DNA of 64,000 nt, taken from NCBI GenBank assembly GCA_001414345.1, contig LLCB01000048.1, forward strand, positions 62,001 through 126,000, written 5' to 3'. The notes beneath the pieces were generated by a model that was not told where the DNA came from, searched no databases, and saw only the letters and a list, made by a program, of their open reading frames with translations. Shown here in pieces: positions 11,347 to 21,904 of the stretch (its first letter is position 1; each line of letters opens with the position of its first letter). The translations under genes were made by a program, and so were the position numbers. Source of the DNA: Hymenoscyphus infarciens (taxonomy: Eukaryota > Ascomycota > Leotiomycetes > Helotiales > Helotiaceae).

Positions 11347-13179
11347 TTTGTTTGAAGTTCTTGACAGTCGTGAGGGAAACGTCAGGGCGAGGATTTGAGG
11401 TTGTTCCTCGGATTTCCGGGTTACAAATTCACTTCCATTGACGGCGAGCCCAAGATGGAGTGAAACCCCCCACTTTACTTTGTGTCACCTCGCCGGGACC
11501 AATTAGGACACAGTTGGGTTGACCATCACCTTTCTCAAGGGAATCTATGAAGAGATAAGTTTTGTAATTGCGAGGGCTGGTTCTCACAGTGACATGAACG
11601 CTATGATCCAGCGCAGCATCCCTGTATTTTTGGCACCAGATGTCTTCTTACAGGCTCGCTTCGCCCTGTACTCCAGTGCATCAAGCCCGCTCTACTTGTA
11701 CCAGGACGAAAAAAAGGTCCGCTTTGCACCAAAAGGCAAATTCTGTACTCTACACAAATCAGAAAAATAGATGAAAAATACCCATAGACTCTGAACTAAC
11801 TAAACAATGACTCTACTAGTCCTTGAAAGTTTTAATCACGATGTTGTTGTGCTGGCTTTTAAAGATACGAAAAAGGCTCGATTTGTGAGGGAGAAGATCT
11901 AGGGATTTCTTCCCGTAGGGCATTTTATAGGGCAGCTGCCTGTATCGGCTCCCTGTGACAAGAAATCCGTAGCCGACGGTGTCGCAATATCAAAACAGAT
12001 CAGCTCCTCTCTTTACCAGATAGTTCCAAACCTCTGGAATAATAAGAAAGTGGCGACATTGAACGATCACACAGGAAGCATTCCCTACTTGATCAATATT
12101 TCTGCTTATTTTTCCGATTTTTATTTGTTGCGTTGCTGTTGAAATGTTGTATTCCTGTCGTTGTCTCTCTACAGGATCGGCCTCACGCGCGCACTCTACC
12201 AAAAGACCAACTTAGAGCGGCTACAAGTGATGAGAAAAATATACAAACAATATGAAACAAGACTTCAATAGTTTAATGGCGCTAGAACAAAAGCTCATAT
12301 ATTTTGATTTCTTGTGTTGTAGTTTTATATGGGATTCAAGACTTGTTTTCAAGGGAACTACTATACAGGTAGAGGTTACGGGCGATCAATAGGCTTCTGC
12401 CCAGCACTGTTGCCTTGCAACCTCAACCGAGTGCTGTATTTCAGTCCTGCAAATTAAGGGTAAAGTAGGCTCGCTTACCCCTATGGCTTTAAGGCACGGA
12501 CTCCTTCTAGATGGCCAGGTGGGAAGGACTTTATGGCACTATCAGTAGGTAACCTACAAATTGCTCGACCTTTTCTATAAGACATTTCTACAAGATGCTG
12601 CTCTTAGTAGGTAACCTACAATTAGCTGGGATGTTTACTATAGTGCAATTCACAGGTAACGCACCCTACAAATAGCTGGAAATATCATTGTAATTCACAG
12701 GTAACCCATGGATAGCAGTTTATTTTCAGTAGCTCTCTACTTTATTTTTCTTTACAGGATATTTAGTAGGTAACCTCGCGATGGACTTTAAAAGTGGTAG
12801 TAAAAACATTGTTCCAACTTTGTAGAATAACCCAAGTAAATTCTCCTACGCACTTAGAACAATTTAGGACTATTGTTTTAGAACAAAACACTGGAATTTT
12901 GGAACAACAGGTAATGCATTTACTGCCACTTTTAATGTCCACCGCCAGGTAACCGAAAAATAGCGTCCTTTCTTAACACCCACCCCAAACACCTGTAATA
13001 GAAGAGGGCGAAAACGAAAAGCTCTTCTCAATAGGTAAACACATTACAAAAAATAAACAGATTATTGATTTTGTCATGCCCAATTAAAAAAGTCCTTCGT
13101 CAAACTTTTCTCCATGTTCCCAACCTGTATCCAAACTCCCCTCCCCCCTTTTTTTTCAAAGCCAATCATCTCCCAATTA
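11347..13179. other. Intergenic region with scattered GGTAACC repeats
   Basis: About 1.8 kb between the start of the S9 peptidase (-) and the end of the GH31 gene (-). An 83-codon frame at 11519-11770 has no similarity I recognise and is not called. The right half carries GGTAACC-type repeats and an inverted repeat, listed separately. Confidence 0.5.
12540..12960. repeat. Dispersed GGTAACC repeats and an inverted-repeat element
   Basis: The 7-bp palindrome GGTAACC, or a one-base variant, recurs at about 12548, 12609, 12656, 12702, 12769 and 12948, often followed by CTACAAATAGCTGG-like sequence, giving a run of degenerate ~50-60 bp units. The last two copies are the outer ends of an imperfect inverted repeat (12769-12954). 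Its arms continue inward through TGGACTTTAAAAGTGG on the left and its near-complement on the right (to about 12941), then a GTTCCAA pair. No protein is encoded. It looks like a MITE or a foldback unit inserted in, or generating, a repeat field. Confidence 0.6.
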
Positions 13180-16100
13180 TTATATCCATTTCAAAGTCCA
13201 GTCACTAGCCCAAGCACCCCCAGAAGTCGCATTCGCCAACTGTTTGATATCCAACACTTTACTAGTAGAATTGTAACTCCATCCACTCGCTAATGTGGCA
13301 CCATTGAGAGTGACATTGTTGACACTATTCTGGACACCAAGAATTGTGATATTAGCCAGCGGGTTAGTGTCTTTATATGTGCCCCTGGCGGAAGCATATA
13401 ACGCTGAATTGGTAAGTGAAAACTATCCATATTGTTAACAAAGTGTTGCAACCAAGTACGTGGAGAGAAGGGGACCTACATCAACAAGCAAAGTCGCATT
13501 CTGAACCAAGCTCTCTCCATCATCCACATACAAACTTCCAGTCGCACTCCCATCAAGACTACTGGCAGCAATCAAGCCCCAAAGATTCTTCCTGCAATCT
13601 CTTGTCGTCATTCCCGGTTCTTGAGTAGGCAAAATACTTCCTCCCCTGATGTAAACAGGAATGTGACCCAACGGTGCCTCAATCGTAACATTCTCACCTG
13701 GTTTCGCAACCACAGAAGTTTGAGAATACCAATCATACCAGACCTCTCCTTTTCCCACACCAGGGAATACACCTTGAACACTCGTAGCCCCCTGTACCAG
13801 AACAGGAGTGATCATAATACTGGAACCAAGCATGAATTGTCGATCCGCATTCGCAAGCATCGGTTCGTTTGGAAATTCCCAAGCTAAAGCCCTCATAACC
13901 GTACTACCCTGCGTACTCGCTTGATAAAAAAGCGTGTACATATAAGGCAACAGAAGATATCGAATTTTCATAGCCCTCTTCGTAGCATCAATCACAGAAG
14001 CCCAAATATAAGGTTCCTGAGAATTTGCTGAGAGCGTATTATGGTTTCGATAGAAGGGGAAGAAAGCACTAGCCTGCATCCACCTATTACAAAGCTCCTC
14101 ATCACTGTTTCCTCCAAACCCACAAGTATCAACTCCAAACATCGGAATTCCGAACAGGGAGAAAGAAAGTGCTTGTGGAATGGAGAAGAAGAGGTGTGCC
14201 CATATGGAGGCATTATCGCCTCCCCAGTGGCCTGCCCATTTCCCGCTTCCAGCGAAGGTTGAACGGCCGATAATGAAGGGACGTTTTGTTGGAAAAACTG
14301 ATAATAAGGCGTGGTATGTTGCATTTAGTATTTGGTGGCCGAAGAGATTGTGGAAGTCGTATTCTTGAGTGAGGCCGTGGTGTGTTGCATTAGGGGAGAC
14401 GGCGTGGACATCTAGAGCACCTTGGACATGGTTCATGACATAAGGAGGATATTCAATGGCTCGGACTCCGGGAGTTGGTGTTGTTCTGAGATAGGATGTT
14501 GATGTTGCGCTTGGAGTTGAGGCGGCTGTTGCAGCAATGGACGAAGCGGCACTTACAGAAGCAGATAATGCCGAAGCAGCCTCGGTGGCATTGGTGAGGT
14601 TGAAACCTTCTGGGTAGCTGTAAATTACATTTCCTGGTTCGCCGGGGAGACTGAAGGGTGGGTGGACGGGGTTTAGAGTGAGGTTTTTGCTTCCACAGGA
14701 ACCGACGCAGAAGGAGGATACTTCGCTCATGTCGATCCAGATACCGTCGAATTTAACTTCTTTATACCATGTTGAAAGTTCATCAGTCCACCAATCGAAT
14801 GCTCCTGTTCCGTTGAGAGCTGCTCCAACCCAATCAGGAAACACTGTTCGAGGGTGTTATCATTCATCGCTTAGAGGTTTACTGAGAGTCGAGTTTCGAG
14901 GTGGATTTTGAAGCCTCGGAATTGACGATATCACAGGAGATGAACATACCAGTATACCCAGGCCAAACGCTTCCAACGTACAAGCTCCCCTCCGGATTCA
15001 ACATGAAAGAGTTGGTTTCATTCCCCCGGTTGAAAGTAGGATAAGCATCACTGGCATTTTCCGGGTTCGGGATATAAACTGCGGAATCAACAATGGGAAT
15101 GTAATGCTGCCCATTATCATGAAGTTTTTGCAAGAAGTCCTTGCCTTCGTCATATGGGAAGGTGTTAAGATCATTTTCGAAATCCCGGTATTGATTCATG
15201 TAATCAATATCCGTCCTGTTAGATTAGTACAGAAACGGGAGAAGGAGAGGGGACAGGCACTTACCAGATATTTTCAAGCGGAATCTCAAACTTCGCAAAA
15301 TTATCGACTACTTCTTGTAGCTGAGACCAATTCGCGTATCCCCATCGACATTGATGATACCCAAATGTGAAATATTGTTGCATAGCCGGCAACCCCACAG
15401 TACTCGTTTGATACGCTTTCGTAACCTCCTCTTGACTCGGTCCAGCATAGAAAAACAAATCGATCTCTCCGCCCAGAGTTCTCCAAGTGATATTCTCGGG
15501 TTTCATCAATATTTCTTGTCCATGTGCATTTCGCAAAAACACACCATGGGAGTAGGAAACGTACTCTGACTCTGAATCCGTGGCGTTAGCAGCATAGGTG
15601 AGAGTTCCAGTGGAGTCATCAATTTCATAATATCTGGTGTCTAAATAAAATGAGTGACTTCCGTAGAGATTCGTATCGATTGGATCCCCAACATCAGCAG
15701 CATAAATCGTTCGAGTGAAATTATTTCCCATTCTCAAACCATGGATCACTTCTCCAAGTCCGTAAAGGTTGTAATTCTCGGGAAGCGAGCTGACAAACTC
15801 GATGAACTGATTTTCGAAAACCAACTTGGTCCCGGTAGTGGAAAACAAGATATCTCCAGTGGATTTCCGGAGGACTGAGAAATGAAACGAGGGTTCGTTG
15901 TCCCAAACGAGTTCCAAATCGTTGGATAAAGAGGTGGTATTGGCGTCGGAGTCGCTTTTTGGTTGGGGAATTAACTCTTCCGGCAGGACGTACCAAGTGC
16001 TATTCGATGCATCGACATTGGAAGGTGTGATTTGAACATGTAAACGATCCGCGGACTGGTACTCAACAGTGAGATTGAGTGTGTCCACATCCGTTCCGTA

Positions 16101-16370
16101 GACATTGCAAGCCGTTCCAGCAAGAGCGAGAGAAGCAGTCCAGCCAAAAGAATTTCGTACAACATTCGAAGCTGTGTACCCGGGGCATACATCCTGAACA
16201 TTGACAGCTTGTGGATCTTGGATATTCGGCAGTAAAGGAACCGAAGCATCAGAATCCGCAGGAACAGTAAAAACCGCACGATAACTAGTCGTTGTCGAAA
16301 TCTGGGCAAAAGATGTGAAAAGAAAGGAGGCAACAATAGCCAAAAAGGCCAGGACCCCTCTGCCAGCCAT
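13180..16370 (-). CDS. Secreted alpha-glucosidase, glycoside hydrolase family 31
   Basis: Four exons on the minus strand (16370-15265, 15215-14950, 14843-13476, 13403-13180) give 987 residues with consistent phases. GH31 enzymes release glucose from the non-reducing ends of maltose and other alpha-glucans with retention. The ATG at 16370 begins a signal peptide (MAGRGVLAFLAIVASFLF, then an Ala-Gln cleavage area). The nucleophile is the Asp of DGIWIDMSEV (about residue 495) and the acid/base the Asp of HWGGDNAS (about 667). Other family marks are GYHQCRWGY, VFPDW and FGVDTCGF. A Ser/Ala/Thr-rich insert (about residues 550-575) sits between the catalytic segments. Many Asn-X-Ser/Thr sites fit secretion. 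Length matches fungal AgdA-type alpha-glucosidases (~985). The last intron uses a GTCCCC donor; the better-looking GTAGGT next to it would break the frame. An upstream in-frame extension to 16559 exists but would bury the signal peptide. Confidence 0.92.
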
Positions 16371-16830
16371 ATTAAAGCGTTTGTCAAAATACAGATACAA
16401 AGTTGAAGAAACTACAAGAATCCAGTACCAGAACCAGATGCTGCTGCTGAGGACAAGAAACAAAGGTAACTCAATCAAGTTCTCCAGTGAGTTATATAAA
16501 AAATCCAAGTACAAGTACGAGGGACAAACAAAGGACCAGGACCAAGCCATGTTGCTCATCGTTCATTTACTCCGCAATTCGGCATACGTGGGGTAGCACT
16601 GAATCAACAATTATGAGAGGGGCAACATGCATCGAAAATCAGTAGTTCTTGTAGTGATTGGTTGGATCGTCTAGAGATGCAGAATTTGAGGTGGCTTTAC
16701 AGAATGGGATAGGCGTTCAAGCGTTGGTAGTGTATTTTCTTGTTGTTGTAAGCCGTTTCTGGTGGCGTGTTCCGATGTTTGCCGTCGTAGTTTGTACTAC
16801 CAACCTCCCTGGCTTCCAATTCAATTTCAG

Positions 16831-16876
16831 CGAGAATTATTTCGAGAATTATTTCGAGAATTATTTCGAGAATTAA
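16831..16876. repeat. 12-bp tandem repeat, 3.8 copies
   Basis: The unit CGAGAATTATTT is repeated without change at 16831, 16843 and 16855, with a partial fourth copy from 16867. It lies ~460 bp upstream of the GH31 start codon. Confidence 0.85.
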
Positions 16877-17439
16877 TCGCGACAACGTGGTCCCCAGGCT
16901 CCTTCTTCAGAAAAGCTCCCAATTGATCGACAAGTGTATATCTAGTGTCTTTTTCACTTTTCCACTCTTGTTTACTCGTACTTGTCCCGTCAGTTTGAAG
17001 ACGGTTCATAGTTCTTCCCCGCATTTACGTATGCACGACATGATGTCATTCCCAACAAAAATGCGGTCTGGGGATTGCAGTGCTCAACGGACCGATTTTA
17101 TGAACATTGTTGAAGATATCTTTCTGCGAAAGAATCAACGGGGACGGGACGATGATCTCAAATGATGGATGTTCGGTCCTTGAAAAGGAGAAACGTCTGG
17201 CTTTTTTTCAATAGATCGTGTAGCCTTTTCATAAGTAAAATTATTAAATACCCAGGTAAGACAACAGAAGTAGGTAATGGAAGGCGACTCAATCGACTTT
17301 GGCTTCAAATCTACTCTGCTCATTTTGCTCTTTTTGGAAGAACAATGTAACTTGGAGGAAATTGGATGAACTCAAGCCGGTGCGGACCGAATACTCTGGG
17401 ATAGTATTACGGTACTGAGGAATATCCCTTCGTCGTGCC

Positions 17440-17890
17440 ATGTAACTCACGTGCAGACGTGATCAGATGCCCGGTCAGAAACTACTTCGATTATAAGATA
17501 TTTTGGGTAGCTTTAAACTACGATGCTGCTAAACCAGTTTACGAATGCCAAGATATAAAATTACTAGAAATTAAAGCTATTTACACTTCTTGTTCTATAT
17601 ATAGTGTTAGTGCCTCTCTTTCTACCTCTTCTTCTAATCTTTCTTACTCTCTAATATTCTTAATAACTTCTTTCACGTCGCATTCTTTCTAATATAGAGT
17701 GAGGTACGTAGTTTAGGAATATATATATAAGTAGCTATAGTATGTTTAAATAAAGATAGTTTCTTAAACACTTACTACTATATAGATTATTTAAGTATAT
17801 TTTCTTTTTATTCTTTCTCTACTTTATTCTTTTCTTTTGACTTCACTACTAGTCTTATACTTATAAGATAATAGAAAAGAATAGCTTAGA
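17440..17890. mobile_element. AT-rich transposon fragment (end shared with the element near 26.5 kb)
   Basis: The segment starting CACGTGCAGACG (about 17448) and running to CTAAACCAGTTTA (about 17545) matches, in opposite orientation, the right part of the element at 26505-26625. Downstream to 17890 the sequence is AT-rich, with long TATA/TTCTTT tracts and no coding potential. This fits a RIP-mutated, truncated copy of a DNA-transposon-like element. The left boundary is near 17440; the right end is unclear. Confidence 0.6.
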
Positions 17891-18270
17891 AACATTATTT
17901 ACGGTGGAGGCTGGGGTCCTGCGAAAAGATGATCTGACCAAGTTCGTTCCTGGCACCTATAAGACACGCCAAACAGGGTAAGAATATACCTAATATACTC
18001 ACCTGTTGCTCGGCCAAGGAGCCACCTCTGTGAGTATATATATAGCGCCTCTCCCTGCCTACTAGTTGAAAAACTTACTATTGGCAATCGATTTTTGGAC
18101 TGGGAAATCTCAAATTATTCAGTAGTGCGTTATTTAATGCGGAAGAACTGCCTAGGTTCCTTTCGCTTACTCACACGATGAAAGACGAGAATACTCGTGC
18201 ACTAAAATTGACATAAATCTGCATTTTTCAACACAGAGAAATAAATAAGAAGAATACCCACACGTAAAAC

Positions 18271-19457
18271 TCAATGAGTCCTATGCCTCGAACACTTCAA
18301 CTCATGCCCTGGAGCGGGGTGCAAACAAAGCCAGCAAAACTGCCATCCACAAATACCTAAAACACACAAGGTTAACGCCTTTTCTTTGGTCTTCAATTTC
18401 CCCCCAACCTCTCCCCCCCCCCAAACAAAAAAGAGAAGATACAAGGAAAGAAAATACTTACACCACATATGATTACACCCCCCATTCTTATTAATCCTCC
18501 TCCTACACTCCTTATTAGGACAAACTTTCGTCGTCTTCGCAACAACCTTCTCACTCTTTGCATCCGTCTTCATAGTTTTCGATCGTCTCGAATCATATTC
18601 CTCACATGTCTCTCCCACATGCCAGGGCACATTATGGTAAGAGCAAGATGCGAAATGACAAAGTGAGCAATTGATAAGTGGTTCCAGAATCTCTTCGCCA
18701 GTATCAGATGTGGACGCTGAAGGATGGATTTGTCCAAAGGAACAGCTTGGCGAGAGACAATATCTAAAAGTTGGGATCTTAGAGAGTTGAGCTTGGAGGC
18801 TGAAGTTGTCATATCTGGATGGGTGTTAGCACTATCAAAGGAGGACAGGGAACGAGCTGGGGGAGCGTACTTGGTGAAAGCTTCCTCATTTGCGTATTCA
18901 GCGACGTCTTTGTATTCCAATTGCTCGCTACAAGTAGGACACCGAATATCGGTCCAGAAATGTGCTTTTAGAGAGTAGGTGATGGAATTAGCAATACAAG
19001 GACGACACGCCCCTGGTCCATGGAGACATTTATCTGTAGGTGGCCTTTGGGTAAATTCAGACATATCACGGACCTCGAGACAGATAGCACAAGTTGATGT
19101 TTCCGGTTCCGCGTTCAGCAATTTGAAAATTCGACTTTTACGAAATTCAGGTTCCGGGGGAAAGACGACAGCCTCTGGCTTTGGTGTGAGCGGACGATCT
19201 GTAGGATCTGGTGGTGTACTTGGGGAAATGGAGGTTTCCAGATATTCGGCTGTGAAATGGACGTGGTTTGGATGTGGTGGTGGGTTGTAGCCTGAAGGTA
19301 CAGGTTGTCTGTTTCTCTTTGAGAGACTCGATACTCGATTTTGGGGTGGTCGTTCGCCTTGTACGGAATTTGTCTTCTTGTGAGTCGATAATAGCTTCCC
19401 TCCCACCTTTTTCTTGCGCCATTCTGTAAAAACCCCCACGAACCTGGCCAAAGCCAT
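18271..19457 (-). CDS. RBR-type (RING-IBR-RING) zinc-finger protein, probable E3 ubiquitin ligase
   Basis: Three exons on the minus strand (19457-18871, 18814-18462, 18356-18271) give 341 residues. An unstructured N-terminus (~115 residues, Pro/Lys-rich) leads to a RING1-like finger beginning CAICLEV (Cys 123, 126) with further Cys at 144, 151, 154, 173 and 176. An IBR follows (RYCLSPSC at 213-220, CSLCHFASC at 245-253, WHVGETCEEY at 260-269), then RING2 (CPNKECRRRINKNGGCNHMW at 294-313, then CICGWQFCWLC). In RBR ligases the Cys of GGCNHM (here 309) is the catalytic residue that takes ubiquitin from the E2, and it is present. Fungi carry many such IBR proteins of unknown substrate. Two short introns were placed by phase; the last intron contains a C-rich tract. 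The start at 19457 is the first ATG in frame; an upstream exon cannot be excluded. Confidence 0.87.
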
Positions 19458-20322
19458 GATGGGATCCCTTGCTAATAAGTTGACAGATGATGAAGTGACA
19501 TGCACCAAATCTCCAAGAAGCGGATAGTAAAAAAATCCAAGAGAAACGATGGGAACACCGACAGCAGTTAAGCAACTCAGGACTGTTGTAAGGTTTCGCT
19601 AAAAGCGTGGCTTGGATATGTACTAGTCGTTAAGCCAGCAATAGATCAAATTCGACCGTTTCGTTGTGAATGGTGTGTTGCCTCAAAGCTGCAGCCTTGT
19701 TCATGCCATATCGTCATTCCCAAACATTTAGTACAAGCGACCCAGTTATAATGCAAAAGATTAACAACAAAAGTTTGATATATAAAAGTTACAGAGCACA
19801 CGTATTTATGACAGCGTTGCGAGCAAACGGAAAGCAAACCATGAATCTCCAACTTTGTTGGTCGAGTGGTGATACCATATCTGGTTGTCGGTGTCGGGCG
19901 CATTGCAGCCACACTTTCGTGTGAGTGGTCGAGCCCCTCAAGGCAGACTGAAAGGCCTTGCAGTGCCGGCTTTTGATTCGTCCATTCATAAGTGGAGGGC
20001 TGGATGGGTGTTGCGAGGAGGGAGGGTACTTGGAGTGGGTGGTGTGGATTTCTGATCGTCGAAAAGACCTGGTTATAAGATCTTGTTTTGAGAAACTTTA
20101 TAATAGATGACTATCGCGATACACCAATCGAGGTTTAAAAAAGATATGTAGATGGAAAGTTGTATATCGCTTGAAGTCCTGAGTTTCCATTCACGTGTTT
20201 TCGCGTCACACAGCACGCTCCCTGCCTAAATGTCGTGATTATATATACTTGTACTGAGGAGCTTTCTAAGAAATGGGTTTAGCAGTCTTGGATTTTTCTG
20301 TTATTTGCTGACCTGTTTCAAA
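19458..20322. other. Intergenic region
   Basis: 865 bp between the start of the RBR gene and the end of the Rossmann-fold gene, both on the minus strand. Frames of 60-90 codons here overlap one another on both strands and lack domains. Nothing else is seen. Confidence 0.5.
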
Positions 20323-21441
20323 TCAAGAAACCCTGCCGCGGATAGGCATGAGTTTGAAGGTGGTCCAAAATTCGCGGACATCGTAACATCTTCCAAGCTG
20401 CTCCATCGATCGCGGGAGTGCCTTGACATCCTGTTCATTCACCAACTCCCCGAGCCATTTCAATTGCGACTGTTCCTTCACGTTGGTTTTGTTCTCTCGG
20501 TCGAGCTCCCCTGAGAATCCGAGGATTAAAGCCCACCAATCGTATACCATGGTATCTGTCAACAGCTAATTCTCATGTCAGTAATGCACCTTTCTGTGAC
20601 GTAGTGCTGAGCAAAATAGGATGAAACGTACCCATCTTTGACCCTTGGCTTTGGAAAAGTTCTGGCGGACGGCAATGATGGCTCTGGCAACATCAAGTCC
20701 GTGGATAAGATGTAATGATGTCTTGCTTGCGAGTTGCTCTTTCGTAGCTGCGACCCTATCCATCCAATTCTTAGGATGTCTTGCGCCACCCCATAAACCA
20801 GAAAGATTCAGTACTGTCCCGCCCATACTGATGAGCTCATCCTCTGCTTCCGCACGAGCATTTGAAGTGTCGTACTATTCCGGAATCAGCAACGATTGAG
20901 AAATTCAACATTGATAAGAGGAAGGTATTCTCCAAGTTTGTAAGAGAAGTAAATTCCAAGGAAAGGAGACAGGAGGGAACTAATCCCAGCATACCTTTGA
21001 TTTTCTCGTCACCCACACTTCTTGACCTGGAATCGTGAAAATGCCACTGCTTCCCAATTGGATAACATCCACCTCAACATTCTTATGAGCTTTCGTATAA
21101 GAGTGCACAAGATGTGAGCTCTGGTGTTCTCCCTTGAGCGGGAACGTGATGAGAAGGGTCTTGGCTGCAGGCAAAGATGCGTATTGCTTGAGATCCTTAT
21201 GACCCTCATCGCCTTCGAATTTGAATTTATAGGTTCCGTCTCTGCCATTAGTTGTTGTGGCAGCGTATTTGATCTTCTGTTCCTGGAGTAAAGGAATCAA
21301 AAAGGTTGCTGTCCATCCCGCTCCGAGAATGAGGATATCGACCTCGGAGGGTTTTGCCTCTTGTGAGACAATGGTGGTGATCATAGTCTTTTGCTTGTCA
21401 GCTTGGGGCGCAACTGCAAAGAATTCCTTCCTACTCACCAT
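20323..21441 (-). CDS. NAD(P)-binding Rossmann-fold protein (epimerase/dehydrogenase-like)
   Basis: Three exons on the minus strand (21441-20995, 20874-20632, 20565-20323), each a multiple of three, give 310 residues. The N-terminal VDILILGAGWTATFLIPLL contains the GxGWxxxFL turn of a dinucleotide-binding fold, in the position of the usual GxGxxG. A central GTVLNLSGLWGGARHPKNW and LIHGLDVARAI resemble the substrate-side segments of extended short-chain dehydrogenase/epimerase-like proteins (YeeZ-like). Substrate and reaction are unknown. Introns are 120 and 66 nt. The second acceptor was chosen as the AG at 20566-20567 because the following CAG breaks the frame. Start is uncertain: the ATG at 21441 is followed directly by GTGAGT, which could be a splice donor, and an alternative in-frame ATG at 21384 (MITTIVSQE) would shorten the protein by 19 residues. 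Confidence 0.78.
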
Positions 21442-21904
21442 TTTTGGGAGTGTTGCTGGAAATTGTGATCAATCTACGGCTTTTGGGTGAGTGCTTCAGC
21501 AATTGTCAATGGCATGGATGACGATATGATACCTAAGTATTTTGGGAACTAAAAGCACGTGTTTTCGTAGGGGAGCGTGTTTTTATCATGACGCGGGGTG
21601 GAGGAATAATCGCCCAATCATCTTCAGACCCAAAAGCAAGACAAGAGATTCACAATTCAGAGCTCTCGACAACACTAATGCTTACCCCTCACAATACCAT
21701 AGAAGGCAATCATGCCTAGCTACCAAGAGCAAGCCGTTCTCAGTTCAAAATTGCCGCCATGAAAACTAATTGGCCTCTAGGAAAATCCACAAGACGGCCG
21801 CCCAAACCCTCCCGAACTGGCCGAAGAAACCAACCCAATTCTACGTTGCGATCCTGCCATACAATGTCACAGTTCCGACTTGCCAACATGGAGATTTCTT
21901 CTGG

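Larger units (their letters stand above)
16371..18270. other. Intergenic region with tandem repeat and transposon remnant
   Basis: 1.9 kb between the GH31 start (-) and the RBR gene end (-). It holds a 12-bp tandem repeat at 16831-16876 and an AT-rich, RIP-like remnant at 17440-17890 (both listed). No gene is supported: the small frames here lack domains and several are read only by using TTG or CTG starts. Confidence 0.5.

Noticed and set aside
11519..11770. 83-codon frame upstream of the S9 peptidase
   Set aside because: Not similar to anything I know and lies in the promoter of a minus-strand gene.
13416..13887. Plus-strand frames over the GH31 gene
   Set aside because: The minus strand encodes a complete GH31 catalytic domain here; the plus frames are shadows.
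16371..16559. N-terminal extension of the GH31 frame
   Set aside because: The ATG at 16370 starts a clean signal peptide; the extension would hide it.
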